A stretch of 64,000 bases of DNA from Nocardioides sp. zg-1228 (GCF_017086465.1 NZ_CP070961.1:3038001-3102000), one strand, 5' to 3'; counted from the first letter of the stretch, positions 39,264 through 48,655 are shown. A program made the numbers and translations. The notes: generated by a model from the sequence alone, not told the origin.

Positions 39264-41870
39264 TCAGCGCCTGGCGCGCGCCTTGACCTTCACGCTGTCC
39301 GACCCGCCGGTGATCGCGGAGGAGCTGGGCACGACCACGGAGTAGCGGTGCGTGCCCGTGCGCTTGACCTTGACCGTGACCCTCATCGGTGCACCGGTCC
39401 AGGTCACCTCGCGCACCAGCTTCTTCCCGTCGCGGACCTTGAACACGGTGCCGACCGGCACGTTGTCCAGGGTGACCTTGAGCGCCAGCTTGGTGCCGAC
39501 TCGCACCGCCTTGCCGCGGGCGGACCTGGGCAGCCGCACCACCACGCGGGTCACGGCCGGAGGTGTGGCGACCGGCGGCACCACCACGGGAGGGGTGACC
39601 GTCGGCGGGGTGACCGTGGGCGGGGTGGTGGGCGGGGTCGTTGCCGAGACGGCGGTGAAGGTCCAGGACGCCACGTCGAAGAGCTTGGTCCCGGCGGCAC
39701 CGGCGTACGAGAAGTACACGTCCGACACGCCGTTCAGTGCGCCGGCGGTGATCGGGACCGTGACGTCGCTCCACGTGGAGCCGTCGCCGGCCGGCACCTC
39801 GACGCTCCCCAGGACCGCCGCGGTGGCGGAACGGTCGGGTGAGGTGCTGACGGTGATCGTCCCACCGCTGCGCCCACGCACCTTGGCGACCAGTGACTGG
39901 GCGCCGCGGGCGCCGAAGTCGGCGTTCGAGATCGAGGTCCAGTCACCGTTGTCGATGCTGGTCAGGATCGAGGTCGGCACCGTCGTGCCGAAGGAGCCGT
40001 CCCCGTCGAAGCCCTGCCGGGTCCCCGCCTGCCACGCGATCGTCTCCGCGGAGACCGGGCCCGCATACGGGTCGAGGTCGGCCAGCTGCCCCGGACCGGT
40101 CCGGGTCCCCGTGGCCGGCGTGATCGTGCCGTCGGCTGCGATGGAGATCCTGTCGATGTGGGCGTTGCGGAACCCCTTGGTGCCGCTCGGGCTCTGCAGC
40201 GCCTGGTCCAGCGTCTCGGCGTGGTAGGTCAGGTACCACTGGTCGTCGAAGGAGAAGATCGCGTGGTGGTTGTTGCCGCCCACGCCGAAGAAGGCCGACT
40301 GGTTCTGGAACACCGGACCGACGTAGGTGTCCTCGGTCCACGGACCCAGGGGGCTGTCGGACTTCATGTAGTGGATGTTGCCGCGGCCCAGGGACCTGCC
40401 GTTGATCACGCGGTTGTTGGTGAAGTTCGTGCAGTAGGAGTAGTAGTAGGTGTCGCCGACCTTGTGGATGCCGGAGTCCTCGAAGACGGCGGGAGCGTCG
40501 ACCAGGACGGCCGGGTCGACGGCACCGTCACCGTCGTCGTCGGCCAGGGACACCATGTCGTCGCCCAGCTTGATGGCCCGGGCGGTGCCGGGTGAGTCCG
40601 GGTTGACCTGCTGACCGTTGGCCTCCGGGACGCCACCACCGAAGTAGAGGTAGCCGCTGCCGTCGTCGTCGACGAGGACGGCCGGGTCGAAGAGCCACCA
40701 CACGTCGGCGGCATCGGGGTTGCTGTTGTTGCGCACACCGGGAGTGTCGAAGGAGACCAGTGCGGTCTGCCGCGGCGCGGTGAAGGGTCCGACCGGGCTG
40801 TCACCCTTCAGCACCCAGATGCCCCCAGCAGAGTTGGCGAAGTAGAGGAAGACCTCTTCGTCGCCGTCACCGTCGGTGTCCTTCGCGACCACGGCAGGCG
40901 CCCAGGAGTTGCCCGGACGACCGGCGCTGGTGCCCGACAGGCCCGCAGGCCCGGCCGCGTTGATGCCGCCGTGGTTGGTCCAGTTGACCATGTCGGCGCT
41001 CGACCACACGTTGATCTGGTTGATCAGGCCGTAGTTGTTCGACTCGCCCTTGGTCAGCCAGTCGGACCACTCCTGGGTGTCGTTGGTCGTGTAGACGTAG
41101 ACGCGTCCGTCGAACTCGAACGCCCAGGGATCGGCTCCGAAGTTCTGCGTCACCAGCGGGTTGCCGCGCGCGGCGACGCCGGTGGTCCCGGGGAGCTTGG
41201 CGAACGCACCGAAGGAGCCCGCCTCGGTGTTGTCGTTGCGTTCGAGGAGGTCGGGGCGGGTGACCGGCGTGGCGCCCTCCCCCGTCTTCGTGATGCTGAC
41301 GTCGTCCAGACCGAAGGAGGCCGGGTAGGCGGTCAGGCCGAAGTCGTTCTCGAAGTAGACCTGGAAGTTGCCGACCGCACGATCGGCGGGGATGGTGAAC
41401 GAGCCGGAGAAGGTCGCCCAGCTCCCTCGGGCGATGGTCGAGCTCGCCAGGACGACGTACTGGGCGCCGTCGGCGCTCGATCCGTAGTCCGCGGTGAGGT
41501 TGAACTTCATCGAGGCCGGCACGGGGTCGGCGTCGGTGTACTTGATCTTCGCGCTCACGCTGTAGGTCGAGCCGGGATCGACGGTGACCCTCTGGCTGAT
41601 GCCCTGCACCGAGCTGGAGCGGTCGGCCGCCAGGAGGCTGGCGGTGCCCGTGGCCTTGTCGTCGGTGTTGCGGGTGACCGTCACGGTGCCACCGCCGCGG
41701 GCCTGCCACGGGGCGATCGTGGTCTCCTCGGCGCCGCCGTTGACGATCACCTCGGTGCCCACGGGAGCGGCTTGGGCGATGACCGCGGTGGAGGCCAGCG
41801 TGGCCGTGGCGGTGGTCGCAGCGACCGCGACGAATGCCGCCGCCACGCGTGTGAGTCGTCCTGGCTTCAT
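39264..41870 (-). CDS. Secreted multidomain GH43 glycosidase
   Basis: 868 residues. Signal peptide RVAAAFVAVAATTATATLASTAVIAQAA. A CenC-like carbohydrate-binding module follows (VIVNGGAEETTIAPWQA to GLDDVSIT). The GH43 propeller has catalytic-site motifs FGADPWAFEFDGRVYVYT (Asp), WWLFDPAVLVDDDGSG (Asp) and FEDSGIHKVGDTYYYSYC (Glu). A CBM6-like module (WQAGTRQGFDGDGSFG) comes next, then a TTPP/VTPP-rich linker and an Ig-like C-terminal domain (about 95 residues, Lys/Arg-rich) that may bind the cell wall. Likely cleaves arabinose- or xylose-containing polysaccharide outside the cell. ATG 41870 gives the correct signal peptide; the upstream extension is low-complexity. Confidence 0.88.
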   Translation of the reverse strand: MKPGRLTRVAAAFVAVAATTATATLASTAVIAQAAPVGTEVIVNGGAEETTIAPWQARGGGTVTVTRNTDDKATGTASLLAADRSSSVQGISQRVTVDPGSTYSVSAKIKYTDADPVPASMKFNLTADYGSSADGAQYVVLASSTIARGSWATFSGSFTIPADRAVGNFQVYFENDFGLTAYPASFGLDDVSITKTGEGATPVTRPDLLERNDNTEAGSFGAFAKLPGTTGVAARGNPLVTQNFGADPWAFEFDGRVYVYTTNDTQEWSDWLTKGESNNYGLINQINVWSSADMVNWTNHGGINAAGPAGLSGTSAGRPGNSWAPAVVAKDTDGDGDEEVFLYFANSAGGIWVLKGDSPVGPFTAPRQTALVSFDTPGVRNNSNPDAADVWWLFDPAVLVDDDGSGYLYFGGGVPEANGQQVNPDSPGTARAIKLGDDMVSLADDDGDGAVDPAVLVDAPAVFEDSGIHKVGDTYYYSYCTNFTNNRVINGRSLGRGNIHYMKSDSPLGPWTEDTYVGPVFQNQSAFFGVGGNNHHAIFSFDDQWYLTYHAETLDQALQSPSGTKGFRNAHIDRISIAADGTITPATGTRTGPGQLADLDPYAGPVSAETIAWQAGTRQGFDGDGSFGTTVPTSILTSIDNGDWTSISNADFGARGAQSLVAKVRGRSGGTITVSTSPDRSATAAVLGSVEVPAGDGSTWSDVTVPITAGALNGVSDVYFSYAGAAGTKLFDVASWTFTAVSATTPPTTPPTVTPPTVTPPVVVPPVATPPAVTRVVVRLPRSARGKAVRVGTKLALKVTLDNVPVGTVFKVRDGKKLVREVTWTGAPMRVTVKVKRTGTHRYSVVVPSSSAITGGSDSVKVKARARR

Positions 41871-41970
41871 GAGTCCTGCTCTCGGTGGGGTGACCCGACC
41901 GGGGAGGCCGGGGCGGAACTGGTGGCGCTCATCGCACGATCCGTACGGACCGTTCGGCGACGGTGGCGGC

Positions 41971-42022
41971 GTGGTCGTCGAGGGTGGTCGTCGAGGGTGG
42001 TCGTCGAGGGTGGTCGTCGAGG
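41971..42022. repeat. Four perfect tandem copies of a 13-bp repeat
   Basis: GTGGTCGTCGAGG repeats exactly four times (41971, 41984, 41997, 42010) in the leader between the LacI operator and the GH43 start codon, about 100 bases upstream of that start. Slippage could vary the copy number. An effect on GH43 expression is possible but not shown. Confidence 0.9.
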
Positions 42023-42191
42023 GTGTGGACGAACGGGACGACCCGCGCCGGCCCCGCGTGCCCGGACCCGGCACCACCAGTCAGCAACACGCACGCTCGT
42101 GACCGCCCTGCCGCGAACAGTCGGACCAAGGCCTGGCGCACCATCGCGATCTCCCCGTTCCGAGTTCGGGCCGCAGTGACGATGATCACAG

Positions 42192-42205
42192 TGTTAGCGC
42201 TAACA
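42192..42205. promoter_or_regulatory. Perfect LacI-family operator
   Basis: TGTTAGCGCTAACA is a 14-bp perfect palindrome with the central CG typical of LacI/GalR operators. It lies downstream of the lacI-type gene and 322 bases upstream of the GH43 start, so it probably controls GH43. The leader between it and GH43 is long and holds the 13-bp repeats but no convincing gene. Confidence 0.75.
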
Positions 42206-42315
42206 TGCGTTCCCGCAAGGGGCTCGGCACATCGACGACCTGCGGAGTGCCGAACGTCAGGACCTGCGAGCGTCTCGAGCGAGCGCACGGCCTCCGCGAC
42301 GGGCGCTGCGGCGGC

Positions 42316-43368
42316 CTACCCGCCGAGCCGGCCCGCTGGCGCCGCGGTGCTGCGTCGCACGGTCAGCGTGGGCACGATGGGCACGATGGGCTCGATCGTG
42401 GCCTCGTCGTCACCGCGTACGGCCGCGAGAGCGAGCGCCAGCGCCCGTCGGCCGAGCTCGGCGAAGTCCTGCGCCACGGTGGTGAGGGCCGGCCAGAAGA
42501 ACGCTGCCTCCGGCACGTCGTCGAACCCCACGACGCTGATGTCGTCGGGCACCCTGCGCCCTCGCTCGTGGAGCGCGTTCAACAGGCCGAGTGCCATCTG
42601 GTCGTTGCTCGCGAAGACCGCGGTCACGTCCGGGTCGTCAGCGATGAGCAGTCCGGCGCGGTGGCCGCTGGCCGGCGACCAGTCGCCCACCAGCTCCGGT
42701 CCGGACAGGAGCCCTCGCGCCTCGTGGGCGTGTCGCCAGCCGGCGCGCCGCTGGTCGGCCTCGACCCAGTCGGCCGGTCCCGCGACGTGCGCCACACGGC
42801 GATGACCGAGGTCGAGCAGGTGGTCCACGGCGAGCGCCGCCCCGGCGTGCTGGTCGATGCCGGCGGACAGCGGCGCACCGGCTCGCACTCCCTGCACCGT
42901 CACGAGGGGGATGGAGAGCTGCAGCGAGCGCGTCATCTCGGCCGCCTCGCGGTGCGCGACCGCGACGACGATGGCCTCGACCGCCTGGTCGAGCAGGCGC
43001 TGGACTGCGTTGTCGAGCAGCTCGGACGAGAACTCCGGCAGTCCCACCAACGCGACGTCGTAGCCCGCGGAGTGGCCGGCCTCCTGCACGCCGAGGGCGA
43101 TCATGCTCGGCCCGTGCAGTGCGAGGTGCGCGGTCACCATGCCGATGCGGCGGGACCGGTTGGTCGCGAGAAGGCGCGCGGCGAAGTTGCGGCGGTAGCC
43201 GAGCTCCTCGATCGCGGCCAGGACCCGGAGCCGGGTCTCCTCCTTCACCAACGAGGCGTCGTTGAGGACGCGCGACACCGTCTGGTGGGAGACACCGGCG
43301 CGCTCGGCGACCTGTGCCATGCTCGGCATGCGCGTTCCCGCCCGTTGCCGGGCGCCTCTCTCCCCCAT
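42316..43368 (-). CDS. LacI family transcriptional regulator
   Basis: 350 residues. The N-terminal DNA-binding part reads SMAQVAERAGVSHQTVSRVLND with hinge YRRNFAARLLATNRSRRIGMV, followed by a periplasmic-binding-protein-like effector domain (VVGFDDVPEAAFFWPALTTV). Its predicted operator sits just beyond its 3' end, before the GH43 gene, so it likely represses that gene until a sugar is bound. ATG 43368 is preceded by TAGGAT and six bases (leaderless pattern); internal ATG 43329 is also possible. Confidence 0.9.
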   Translation of the reverse strand: MGERGARQRAGTRMPSMAQVAERAGVSHQTVSRVLNDASLVKEETRLRVLAAIEELGYRRNFAARLLATNRSRRIGMVTAHLALHGPSMIALGVQEAGHSAGYDVALVGLPEFSSELLDNAVQRLLDQAVEAIVVAVAHREAAEMTRSLQLSIPLVTVQGVRAGAPLSAGIDQHAGAALAVDHLLDLGHRRVAHVAGPADWVEADQRRAGWRHAHEARGLLSGPELVGDWSPASGHRAGLLIADDPDVTAVFASNDQMALGLLNALHERGRRVPDDISVVGFDDVPEAAFFWPALTTVAQDFAELGRRALALALAAVRGDDEATIEPIVPIVPTLTVRRSTAAPAGRLGG

Positions 43369-43585
43369 GCGCGAATCCTAGGACCGCAGGCGCAGGAACC
43401 GCTGCCGATCACGTTCGAGGCAGGCGGGGGCGGAGCACCTCGAGGCGGCCACCGCCGCGGCGCGTCAGACGCAGCTCACGGCGTCACCCATCACCGTTGA
43501 CAGCTCACGACGACAAGGCACGGCCGCGGCAGTGCGCTCGTAGCCAACCGTGGGCCGCCTTCGACACCTCACGCCGATGGGGACA

Positions 43586-44752
43586 TTACTCGTGCAGCTC
43601 GCGGAGGACCTTGAGGAAGTTCGCCTTGCCCTCGAAGCCGATGCCGGGGCGGTCGTCGAGTGCGACGCGGCCGCCGTCGACGACTGCGTCGTCGGCGAAG
43701 CCTCCGGTGGGCTGGAACTCCCCCGGGTAGGACTCGTTGCCGCCGAGCTTGAGGGCGGCGGCGATGTGCAGGGAGAACTGGTGGCCGCCATGGGGAATGC
43801 AACGACGTGACGACCAGCCGTGCTGGGCGAGCATGTCCTGGATCCGTCGGTACTCGACGAGCCCGTAGCTGAGCGCCGGGTCGACCTGGATGTAGTCGCG
43901 GTCCGGCCGCATGCCGCCGTACCTCACGAGGTTGCGCGCGTCCTGCAACGAGAAGAGGTTCTCCCCGGTCGCGATCGGGTTCTCGTAGTGCTCGGAGAGG
44001 GTCGCGTTGAGCCGGTAGTCAAGTGGGTCGCCGACCTCCTCGTACCAGAACAAGCCGTAGGGATCGAGGGCCTTCGCATACTCGAGGGCGGTGTCGAGGT
44101 CGAAGCGGCCGTTGACGTCCACGGCGAGCCGTGAGCCGTCTCCGTCGAGGACTTCCAAGACGGCCTCGATCCGCCGCAGGTCGTCCGCGAGGGGGGCTCC
44201 GCCGATCTTCATCTTGACGACGTCGTATCCCGCGGCGAGGAAGCGGCGCATCTCGTCCTGGAGATGGCCATCGCTCTTGCCCGGAGCGTAGTAACCGCCT
44301 GCGGCATAGACGAAGACGGAGTCGTCCGGATCCCCGTCGCCATAGTGGTCGGAGATCCACCGGTAGAGCGGCACGCCGGCGATCTTGGCGGCCAGGTCGT
44401 GCAACGCCATGTCGACCACCCCCACGGCGACCGAGCGTTCGCCGTGGCCGCCCGGCTTCTCGTTGCGCATCATCGTGTCCCACGCTCGAGAGGGAGACAG
44501 GTCTCCCCCCTCGTCGAGGATGGCGCCTTCCGGAGCGTCCATCAGGCGGGGCAGGATGCGGCGCCGCAGGATCTCGCCGGCCGAGTAGCGGCCGTTGGAG
44601 TTGAAGCCGTAGCCGACCAGCGGCTTTCCGTCGACGATGACGTCGCTGACCAACGCCAGGATCGAGCAGTCCATCGTGGAGAAGTCGATGAAGGCGTTGC
44701 TCATCGACGAGCTGATGGGGATGACCCCCTCATGGGCGGAGACGATGCGCAT
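43586..44752 (-). CDS. tarD: Enolase-superfamily dehydratase, D-tartrate dehydratase-like
   Basis: 388 residues, close to Bradyrhizobium TarD as I remember that sequence: LVGYGFNSNGRYSAGE, NEKPGGHGERSVAVG, VFVYAAGGYYAPGK and GIGFEGKANF are near-identical stretches. Superfamily residues are present: Lys of VVKMKIGG (base), metal ligands Asp in DVNGRF, Glu in YEEVGDPLDY and Glu in ATGENL, and His in CIPHGGHQ. It would dehydrate D-tartrate to oxaloacetate in the cytosol. ATG 44752 has GAAAGG upstream; TTG codons further upstream are unlikely starts. Neighbouring TctABC genes would import the acid. Related sugar-acid substrates cannot be excluded. Confidence 0.82.
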   Translation of the reverse strand: MRIVSAHEGVIPISSSMSNAFIDFSTMDCSILALVSDVIVDGKPLVGYGFNSNGRYSAGEILRRRILPRLMDAPEGAILDEGGDLSPSRAWDTMMRNEKPGGHGERSVAVGVVDMALHDLAAKIAGVPLYRWISDHYGDGDPDDSVFVYAAGGYYAPGKSDGHLQDEMRRFLAAGYDVVKMKIGGAPLADDLRRIEAVLEVLDGDGSRLAVDVNGRFDLDTALEYAKALDPYGLFWYEEVGDPLDYRLNATLSEHYENPIATGENLFSLQDARNLVRYGGMRPDRDYIQVDPALSYGLVEYRRIQDMLAQHGWSSRRCIPHGGHQFSLHIAAALKLGGNESYPGEFQPTGGFADDAVVDGGRVALDDRPGIGFEGKANFLKVLRELHE

Positions 44753-44772
44753 CAACAAAACCTTTCTCGCAA

Positions 44773-44780
44773 CTTGTAAG
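44773..44780. promoter_or_regulatory. CTTGTAAG site before tarD (GntR operator candidate)
   Basis: CTTGTAAG lies 21 bases upstream of the tarD start. It differs by one base from the CTTATAAG palindromes at 47883 and 47941 in the tctC/gntR intergenic region. It suggests that tarD has its own regulated promoter within the cluster. Confidence 0.5.
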
Positions 44781-44842
44781 ACGGCAGGATGAGAGACCGG
44801 GTAGACGCCCCGACGAGGCGTCAGAGCGTGGACGTGGGCGCG

Positions 44843-46342
44843 CTAGTCGTCCTCGCCCTGGAACACGACCTCACGCTTGCGGCGTACGGACGGGAGTAGA
44901 GAAACCACCACGATGATCAGGGTGAGTGCCAGCAGCGTGGCCGAGATCGGACGGGTGACGAACACCGACGGGTCGCCCCGGGAGATGATCATCGCCCGGC
45001 GGAGGTTCTCCTCGAGGAGTGGTCCGAGCACGAAGCCCAGCAGCAGCGGAGCGGCCTCGCAGCCCCAGCGGATGAGGAAGTAGCCGAGCAGCCCGGCCGC
45101 CGCGACGGCGAAGACGTCCCACGCATTGAGGCCCAGCGAGTAGCAGCCGATCGATGCGAAGGCGACGATCGCCGGGAAGAGCACGCTGTAGGGCACGCTC
45201 AGCATCCGCACCCACAGGCCGATCAGCGGCAGGTTGAGCATCACGAGCAGGACGTTGCCGATCCAGAACGATGCGATCAGGCCCCAGAAGAGCTCAGGCT
45301 CGTCGTTGATCACGTTCGGTCCCGGCGTGATGCCCTGGATGATGAAGGCACCCACCAACAGCGCCATCACCGGGTGGGCCGGCAGGCCCAGGGTGAGCAG
45401 CGGGATGAAGGACGTCTGCGCGGCCGCGTTGTTGGCCGACTCCGGCGCCGCCACACCTTCGATGGCGCCCTTGCCGAACGCCTCGGGGGTCTTGGAGACC
45501 CGCTTCTCGAGCGAGTACGACGTGAAGCTGGCCAGGACGTGTCCGCCCCCGGGCAGCACGCCCAGCAGTGACCCCAGCGTGGTGCCACGCAGGACGGGCA
45601 TCCGGATGCGCCGGAAGTCCTTGCGCGTGAGCCAGAGGCCCTGCACCTTCCTGGTGACCAGGCTGGGGTTGTGCTGCTGCTCGAGGTTGCGGATGATCTC
45701 GGCGATGCCGAAGAGGCCGACTGCGAGCGACACGAAGTCCAGCCCGCCGTAGAGCTCGCGGACCCCGAAGGTGAAGCGCGGGACGCCGGTGAACTGGTCC
45801 TGGCCGATGGTGCCGAGCAGCAGGCCCAGCACGATCATGGCCAGCGCCTTGACCGCTGACCCGCTGGCCAGGGCGATCGAGGCGAGCAGGCCCAGGACCA
45901 CGATGCTGAAGTAGTCCGCTGGCCCGAACTCGAGGGCCGCCTGCGCCAAGGGTGGCGCGAAGAGCGCGACCACCACCGTCGCCACCGTGCCGGCGAAGAA
46001 CGAGCCGAGCGCGGCGGTGGCCAGAGCCACCCCGGCCCGTCCCTGTTTGGCCATCTGGTGGCCGTCGAGGGCCGTCACGACCGAGGACGATTCTCCTGGC
46101 AGGTTCAGCAGGATCGCCGTGGTGGAGCCGCCGTACTGGGCGCCGTAGTAGATGCCCGCCAGCATGATCAGCGAGGCGACCGGATCGAAGGAGAAGGTGA
46201 TCGGGAGCAGCAGCGCAACCGTGGCGGTCGGTCCGATGCCGGGTAGCACGCCGACGGCGGTGCCGAGCGTGACACCCAGCAGGCAGATCAGGATGTTGGA
46301 GGGCTGGAGGGCGACCTCGAACCCCAGAAGGATGCCGTCCAT
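44843..46342 (-). CDS. tctA: Tripartite tricarboxylate transporter, large membrane subunit
   Basis: 499 residues with about 12 membrane helices. The TctA signature GVLPGIGPTATVALLLPITF lies near the N-terminus and a second copy-like motif LGVLPGGGHVLASF near the middle. It transports carboxylates using an ion gradient with TctB and binding protein TctC. ATG 46342 follows the tctB stop by one base with GGGAGG upstream. The gene order tctC-tctB-tctA-tarD suggests uptake of tartrate. Confidence 0.93.
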   Translation of the reverse strand: MDGILLGFEVALQPSNILICLLGVTLGTAVGVLPGIGPTATVALLLPITFSFDPVASLIMLAGIYYGAQYGGSTTAILLNLPGESSSVVTALDGHQMAKQGRAGVALATAALGSFFAGTVATVVVALFAPPLAQAALEFGPADYFSIVVLGLLASIALASGSAVKALAMIVLGLLLGTIGQDQFTGVPRFTFGVRELYGGLDFVSLAVGLFGIAEIIRNLEQQHNPSLVTRKVQGLWLTRKDFRRIRMPVLRGTTLGSLLGVLPGGGHVLASFTSYSLEKRVSKTPEAFGKGAIEGVAAPESANNAAAQTSFIPLLTLGLPAHPVMALLVGAFIIQGITPGPNVINDEPELFWGLIASFWIGNVLLVMLNLPLIGLWVRMLSVPYSVLFPAIVAFASIGCYSLGLNAWDVFAVAAAGLLGYFLIRWGCEAAPLLLGFVLGPLLEENLRRAMIISRGDPSVFVTRPISATLLALTLIIVVVSLLPSVRRKREVVFQGEDD

Positions 46343-46343
46343 C

Positions 46344-46868
46344 TCAGCCTCCCAGCCAGTCACCGATGACGGACAGCCGCAGCTGCAGAAGTGCCACGAA
46401 GACGATCAGGCACACCACGGTGAGGCCTGTGGCGATGATCGTGGCCCGGTAGGGGCGGGTGCCGTGCCCGGCCAGAGCCGCGAGGAAGGTCGTGACGAGC
46501 AGGCTCGGGCCGAGCCCGAGACCCTTCACCGTGAACCCGAAGAACATCACCGCAGCCAGGAGCAGGCCCATGCGACGCCAAGGGATGTCTCCGCGGTCGG
46601 CGTTGGCCACGGTCGGGTCGACGCCGCGGAACGACGCGACCACGATCACGGCCCCGAGCAGGGCCAGGATGGTCCCGAGGACGAGCGGGACGTAGCCCGA
46701 GCCCATCCGCAGCGCGCTGCCGATGTCGTACCGCGACCCGCCAATGGCGAACGCGAGACCGAGGACGACGAACGTGCCGCCGGCCATCAGGTCCGGAAAG
46801 GACGGTCCGGAACGCTCCGCACCCGAACGCCCGGCGGAGTCGCCGGGCGCCGCAGGCACAGTGCTCAT
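46344..46868 (-). CDS. tctB: Tripartite tricarboxylate transporter, small membrane subunit
   Basis: 174 residues with four membrane helices (MAGGTFVVLGLAFAIGGS first). The sequence is poorly conserved, as is usual for TctB; identity rests on size, topology and its place between tctC and tctA. ATG 46868 overlaps the tctC stop (ATGA). Confidence 0.88.
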   Translation of the reverse strand: MSTVPAAPGDSAGRSGAERSGPSFPDLMAGGTFVVLGLAFAIGGSRYDIGSALRMGSGYVPLVLGTILALLGAVIVVASFRGVDPTVANADRGDIPWRRMGLLLAAVMFFGFTVKGLGLGPSLLVTTFLAALAGHGTRPYRATIIATGLTVVCLIVFVALLQLRLSVIGDWLGG

Positions 46869-47857
46869 CCGCCCGTGACCCCGGAGGCCTCGATGATCGG
46901 GGTCCACAGCTCGAGCTGCTCCTCGAGCTTGGCCGTGAGCGCCTCGGGAGTCGCCTGGTCCTCGGCCACCGCCGCGGTGCCGAGATCCGCGAAGCTGTCG
47001 ATGACGTTCTGGTCAGCCAGCGCGACCTTCAGCGCGGCGGTGAGCTTCTCGACGACCTCGTCGGGGGTGTCGGAGGGGACGTAGAGCCCGTGGAAGGAAG
47101 CGACCTCGACGCCATCAAGACCGGCCTCGGCGGTGGTGGGCAGGTCGGGCAGAGCCTCGATGCGCTCCGGGGTCGTCACGGCGTAGGCCTTGATGTCGCC
47201 CGACTCGATCTGCGCAACGGTGTTGGGGGTCTGGTCGCACATGAAGTCGACCTGACCGCCGATGAGGTCGGTCAAGGCCGGACCGGTGCCGTCATAGGGC
47301 ACCTCGGTGAGGTCAACCCCGACCGCCTGCTCGATGAGCAGTCCGCACAGCTGCGAGGCGGCACCCACGCCGGCGTTGGCGATGGTCACCGTGTCCGCGT
47401 TCTCCTCGACATAGGCCAAGAGCTCCTCGAGCGTCTCAGGCTCGAAGTCAGCGCGGGCCACGATCGTCATCGGCAGCTCGGTGATCAGGCCAACGGTCTT
47501 GAAGTCCTCGAGCGGGCTGTAGTCCAGGTCGGGGTAGAGGGCCGGCGCCGTGGACATGCCGATGTGGTGGATGAGCACCTGATAACCGTCACCGGCCTCG
47601 CCGGAAACCTGTCCGGCTGCCACGGTGCCGCCAGCACCCTCGACGTTCTGCACGACGATCTGCTGGCCGAGCTCCTCCGCCATCGGCTCAGCGATCAGCC
47701 GGGTGACGGTGTCGGTCGGTCCGCCGGCGGAGAACGGCACCACAAACGTGATCTCGGACTCGGGGTAGGCCGCAGGATCGGCGTCGCCGCCACCGCAGGC
47801 CGCGAGTGACAGGACGGCAACGCTGGCCACGGAGATGAGAGGGATACGCAAATGCAT
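46865..47857 (-). CDS. tctC: Tripartite tricarboxylate transporter, substrate-binding lipoprotein
   Basis: 330 residues. Lipoprotein signal RIPLISVASVAVLSLAAC with lipobox LAAC, then the Bug/TctC fold: ITFVVPFSAGGPTDTVTRLIAEPM, GAGGTVAAGQVSGEAGDGY and LPTTAEAGLDGVEVASFHGLYVPSDTP. It binds a carboxylate outside the membrane and presents it to TctAB. ATG 47857 has GAAGGAG upstream and gives the correct signal. First gene of the operon, under the two CTTATAAG sites. Confidence 0.93.
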   Translation of the reverse strand: MHLRIPLISVASVAVLSLAACGGGDADPAAYPESEITFVVPFSAGGPTDTVTRLIAEPMAEELGQQIVVQNVEGAGGTVAAGQVSGEAGDGYQVLIHHIGMSTAPALYPDLDYSPLEDFKTVGLITELPMTIVARADFEPETLEELLAYVEENADTVTIANAGVGAASQLCGLLIEQAVGVDLTEVPYDGTGPALTDLIGGQVDFMCDQTPNTVAQIESGDIKAYAVTTPERIEALPDLPTTAEAGLDGVEVASFHGLYVPSDTPDEVVEKLTAALKVALADQNVIDSFADLGTAAVAEDQATPEALTAKLEEQLELWTPIIEASGVTGG

Positions 47858-47882
47858 GGTTGCTCCTTCGGGTGCCTCGCAC

Positions 47883-47948
47883 CTTATAAGATGCATGTCG
47901 GGTCACCCTACGAGTGACGGACGCCACATAGCAACCCCGACTTATAAG
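47883..47948. promoter_or_regulatory. Paired CTTATAAG operators between tctC and gntR
   Basis: Two identical CTTATAAG palindromes at 47883-47890 and 47941-47948, 58 bases apart, each followed by a similar ATGCATGT or AACATGT stretch. One is near the tctC start and one is 24 bases before the gntR start, so one regulator could control both directions. Being AT-rich in a very GC-rich genome, they stand out. Confidence 0.65.
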
Positions 47949-47971
47949 AAACATGTGGCATCCTTGTTCGT

Positions 47972-48655
47972 GTGACCACCTACACCTTCACGAGCAAGGC
48001 GGACGTCGCCTATGCCCAGATCCGCCAGCAGATCCTGGACGGTTCACTGGAGGCGGGGTCGGCTCTAGCCCAGTACGAGCTCGCCGCGTCGATGGGCATC
48101 AGCATCACCCCACTGCGCGAGGCCATCCGTCGTCTCAGCGGCGAGGGGCTCGTCCTTCTCGAAGGGCATCGCAACGCCCGGGTGGCAGCGATGGACTTCG
48201 AGGAGGCGCGACAGCTGTTCGAGACCCGACAGGCACTCGAACCCGCCGCCATGGCACTGGCGGCCGTACGCCGCACGGACGCAGACATCGCCCGCATGAA
48301 CGCCGCCCTGGAGAGCTTGCTCCCAGTCACGCGACAGTGGGGCGAGGTGGCGTTGGCCGCGCACCGTGAGGTCCACCAGGCGCTCTACACCGCCTCGCAC
48401 AACATGGTCATGATCCGCATGCTGAACGACTTGTGGGACAAGTCGGACCGCTACCGTCGAGCCGGTCTCGAGCTCCCGTCGGGAGGCGAACCCCGCACGC
48501 GCGACTTCGAGGAGCACCACCGCCTCGTGGAGCTGGTGACCGAGGGGGATGCCGACGCTGCCCGGTCCCTGACCTGCTCGCACATAGCCAACAGCCTCAC
48601 CGCTGCGGCACTCGACGCCCACGAAGGCCGGACGGACGTCGCGGCCACCGTGTAG
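47972..48655 (+). CDS. GntR/FadR family transcriptional regulator
   Basis: 227 residues. The N-terminal GntR winged helix reads YAQIRQQILDGSLEAGSALAQYELAASMGISITPLREAIRRL, followed by an all-helical FCD ligand domain with metal-type His residues (HREVHQALYTASHNMVM, later CSHIANSL). It probably senses the imported acid or its product and controls tctCBA, tarD and itself. GTG 47972 is the start. It is the last chromosomal gene before the island. Confidence 0.92.
   Translation: MTTYTFTSKADVAYAQIRQQILDGSLEAGSALAQYELAASMGISITPLREAIRRLSGEGLVLLEGHRNARVAAMDFEEARQLFETRQALEPAAMALAAVRRTDADIARMNAALESLLPVTRQWGEVALAAHREVHQALYTASHNMVMIRMLNDLWDKSDRYRRAGLELPSGGEPRTRDFEEHHRLVELVTEGDADAARSLTCSHIANSLTAAALDAHEGRTDVAATV

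Noticed and set aside
41971..42022. Possible CRISPR-like array
   Set aside because: Repeats are only 13 bp and directly abutting, with no spacers.
41929..42288. 119-codon minus-strand frame between lacI and GH43, possible leader peptide
   Set aside because: It is partly made of the 13-bp tandem repeats and has no good ribosome site; treated as non-coding leader.
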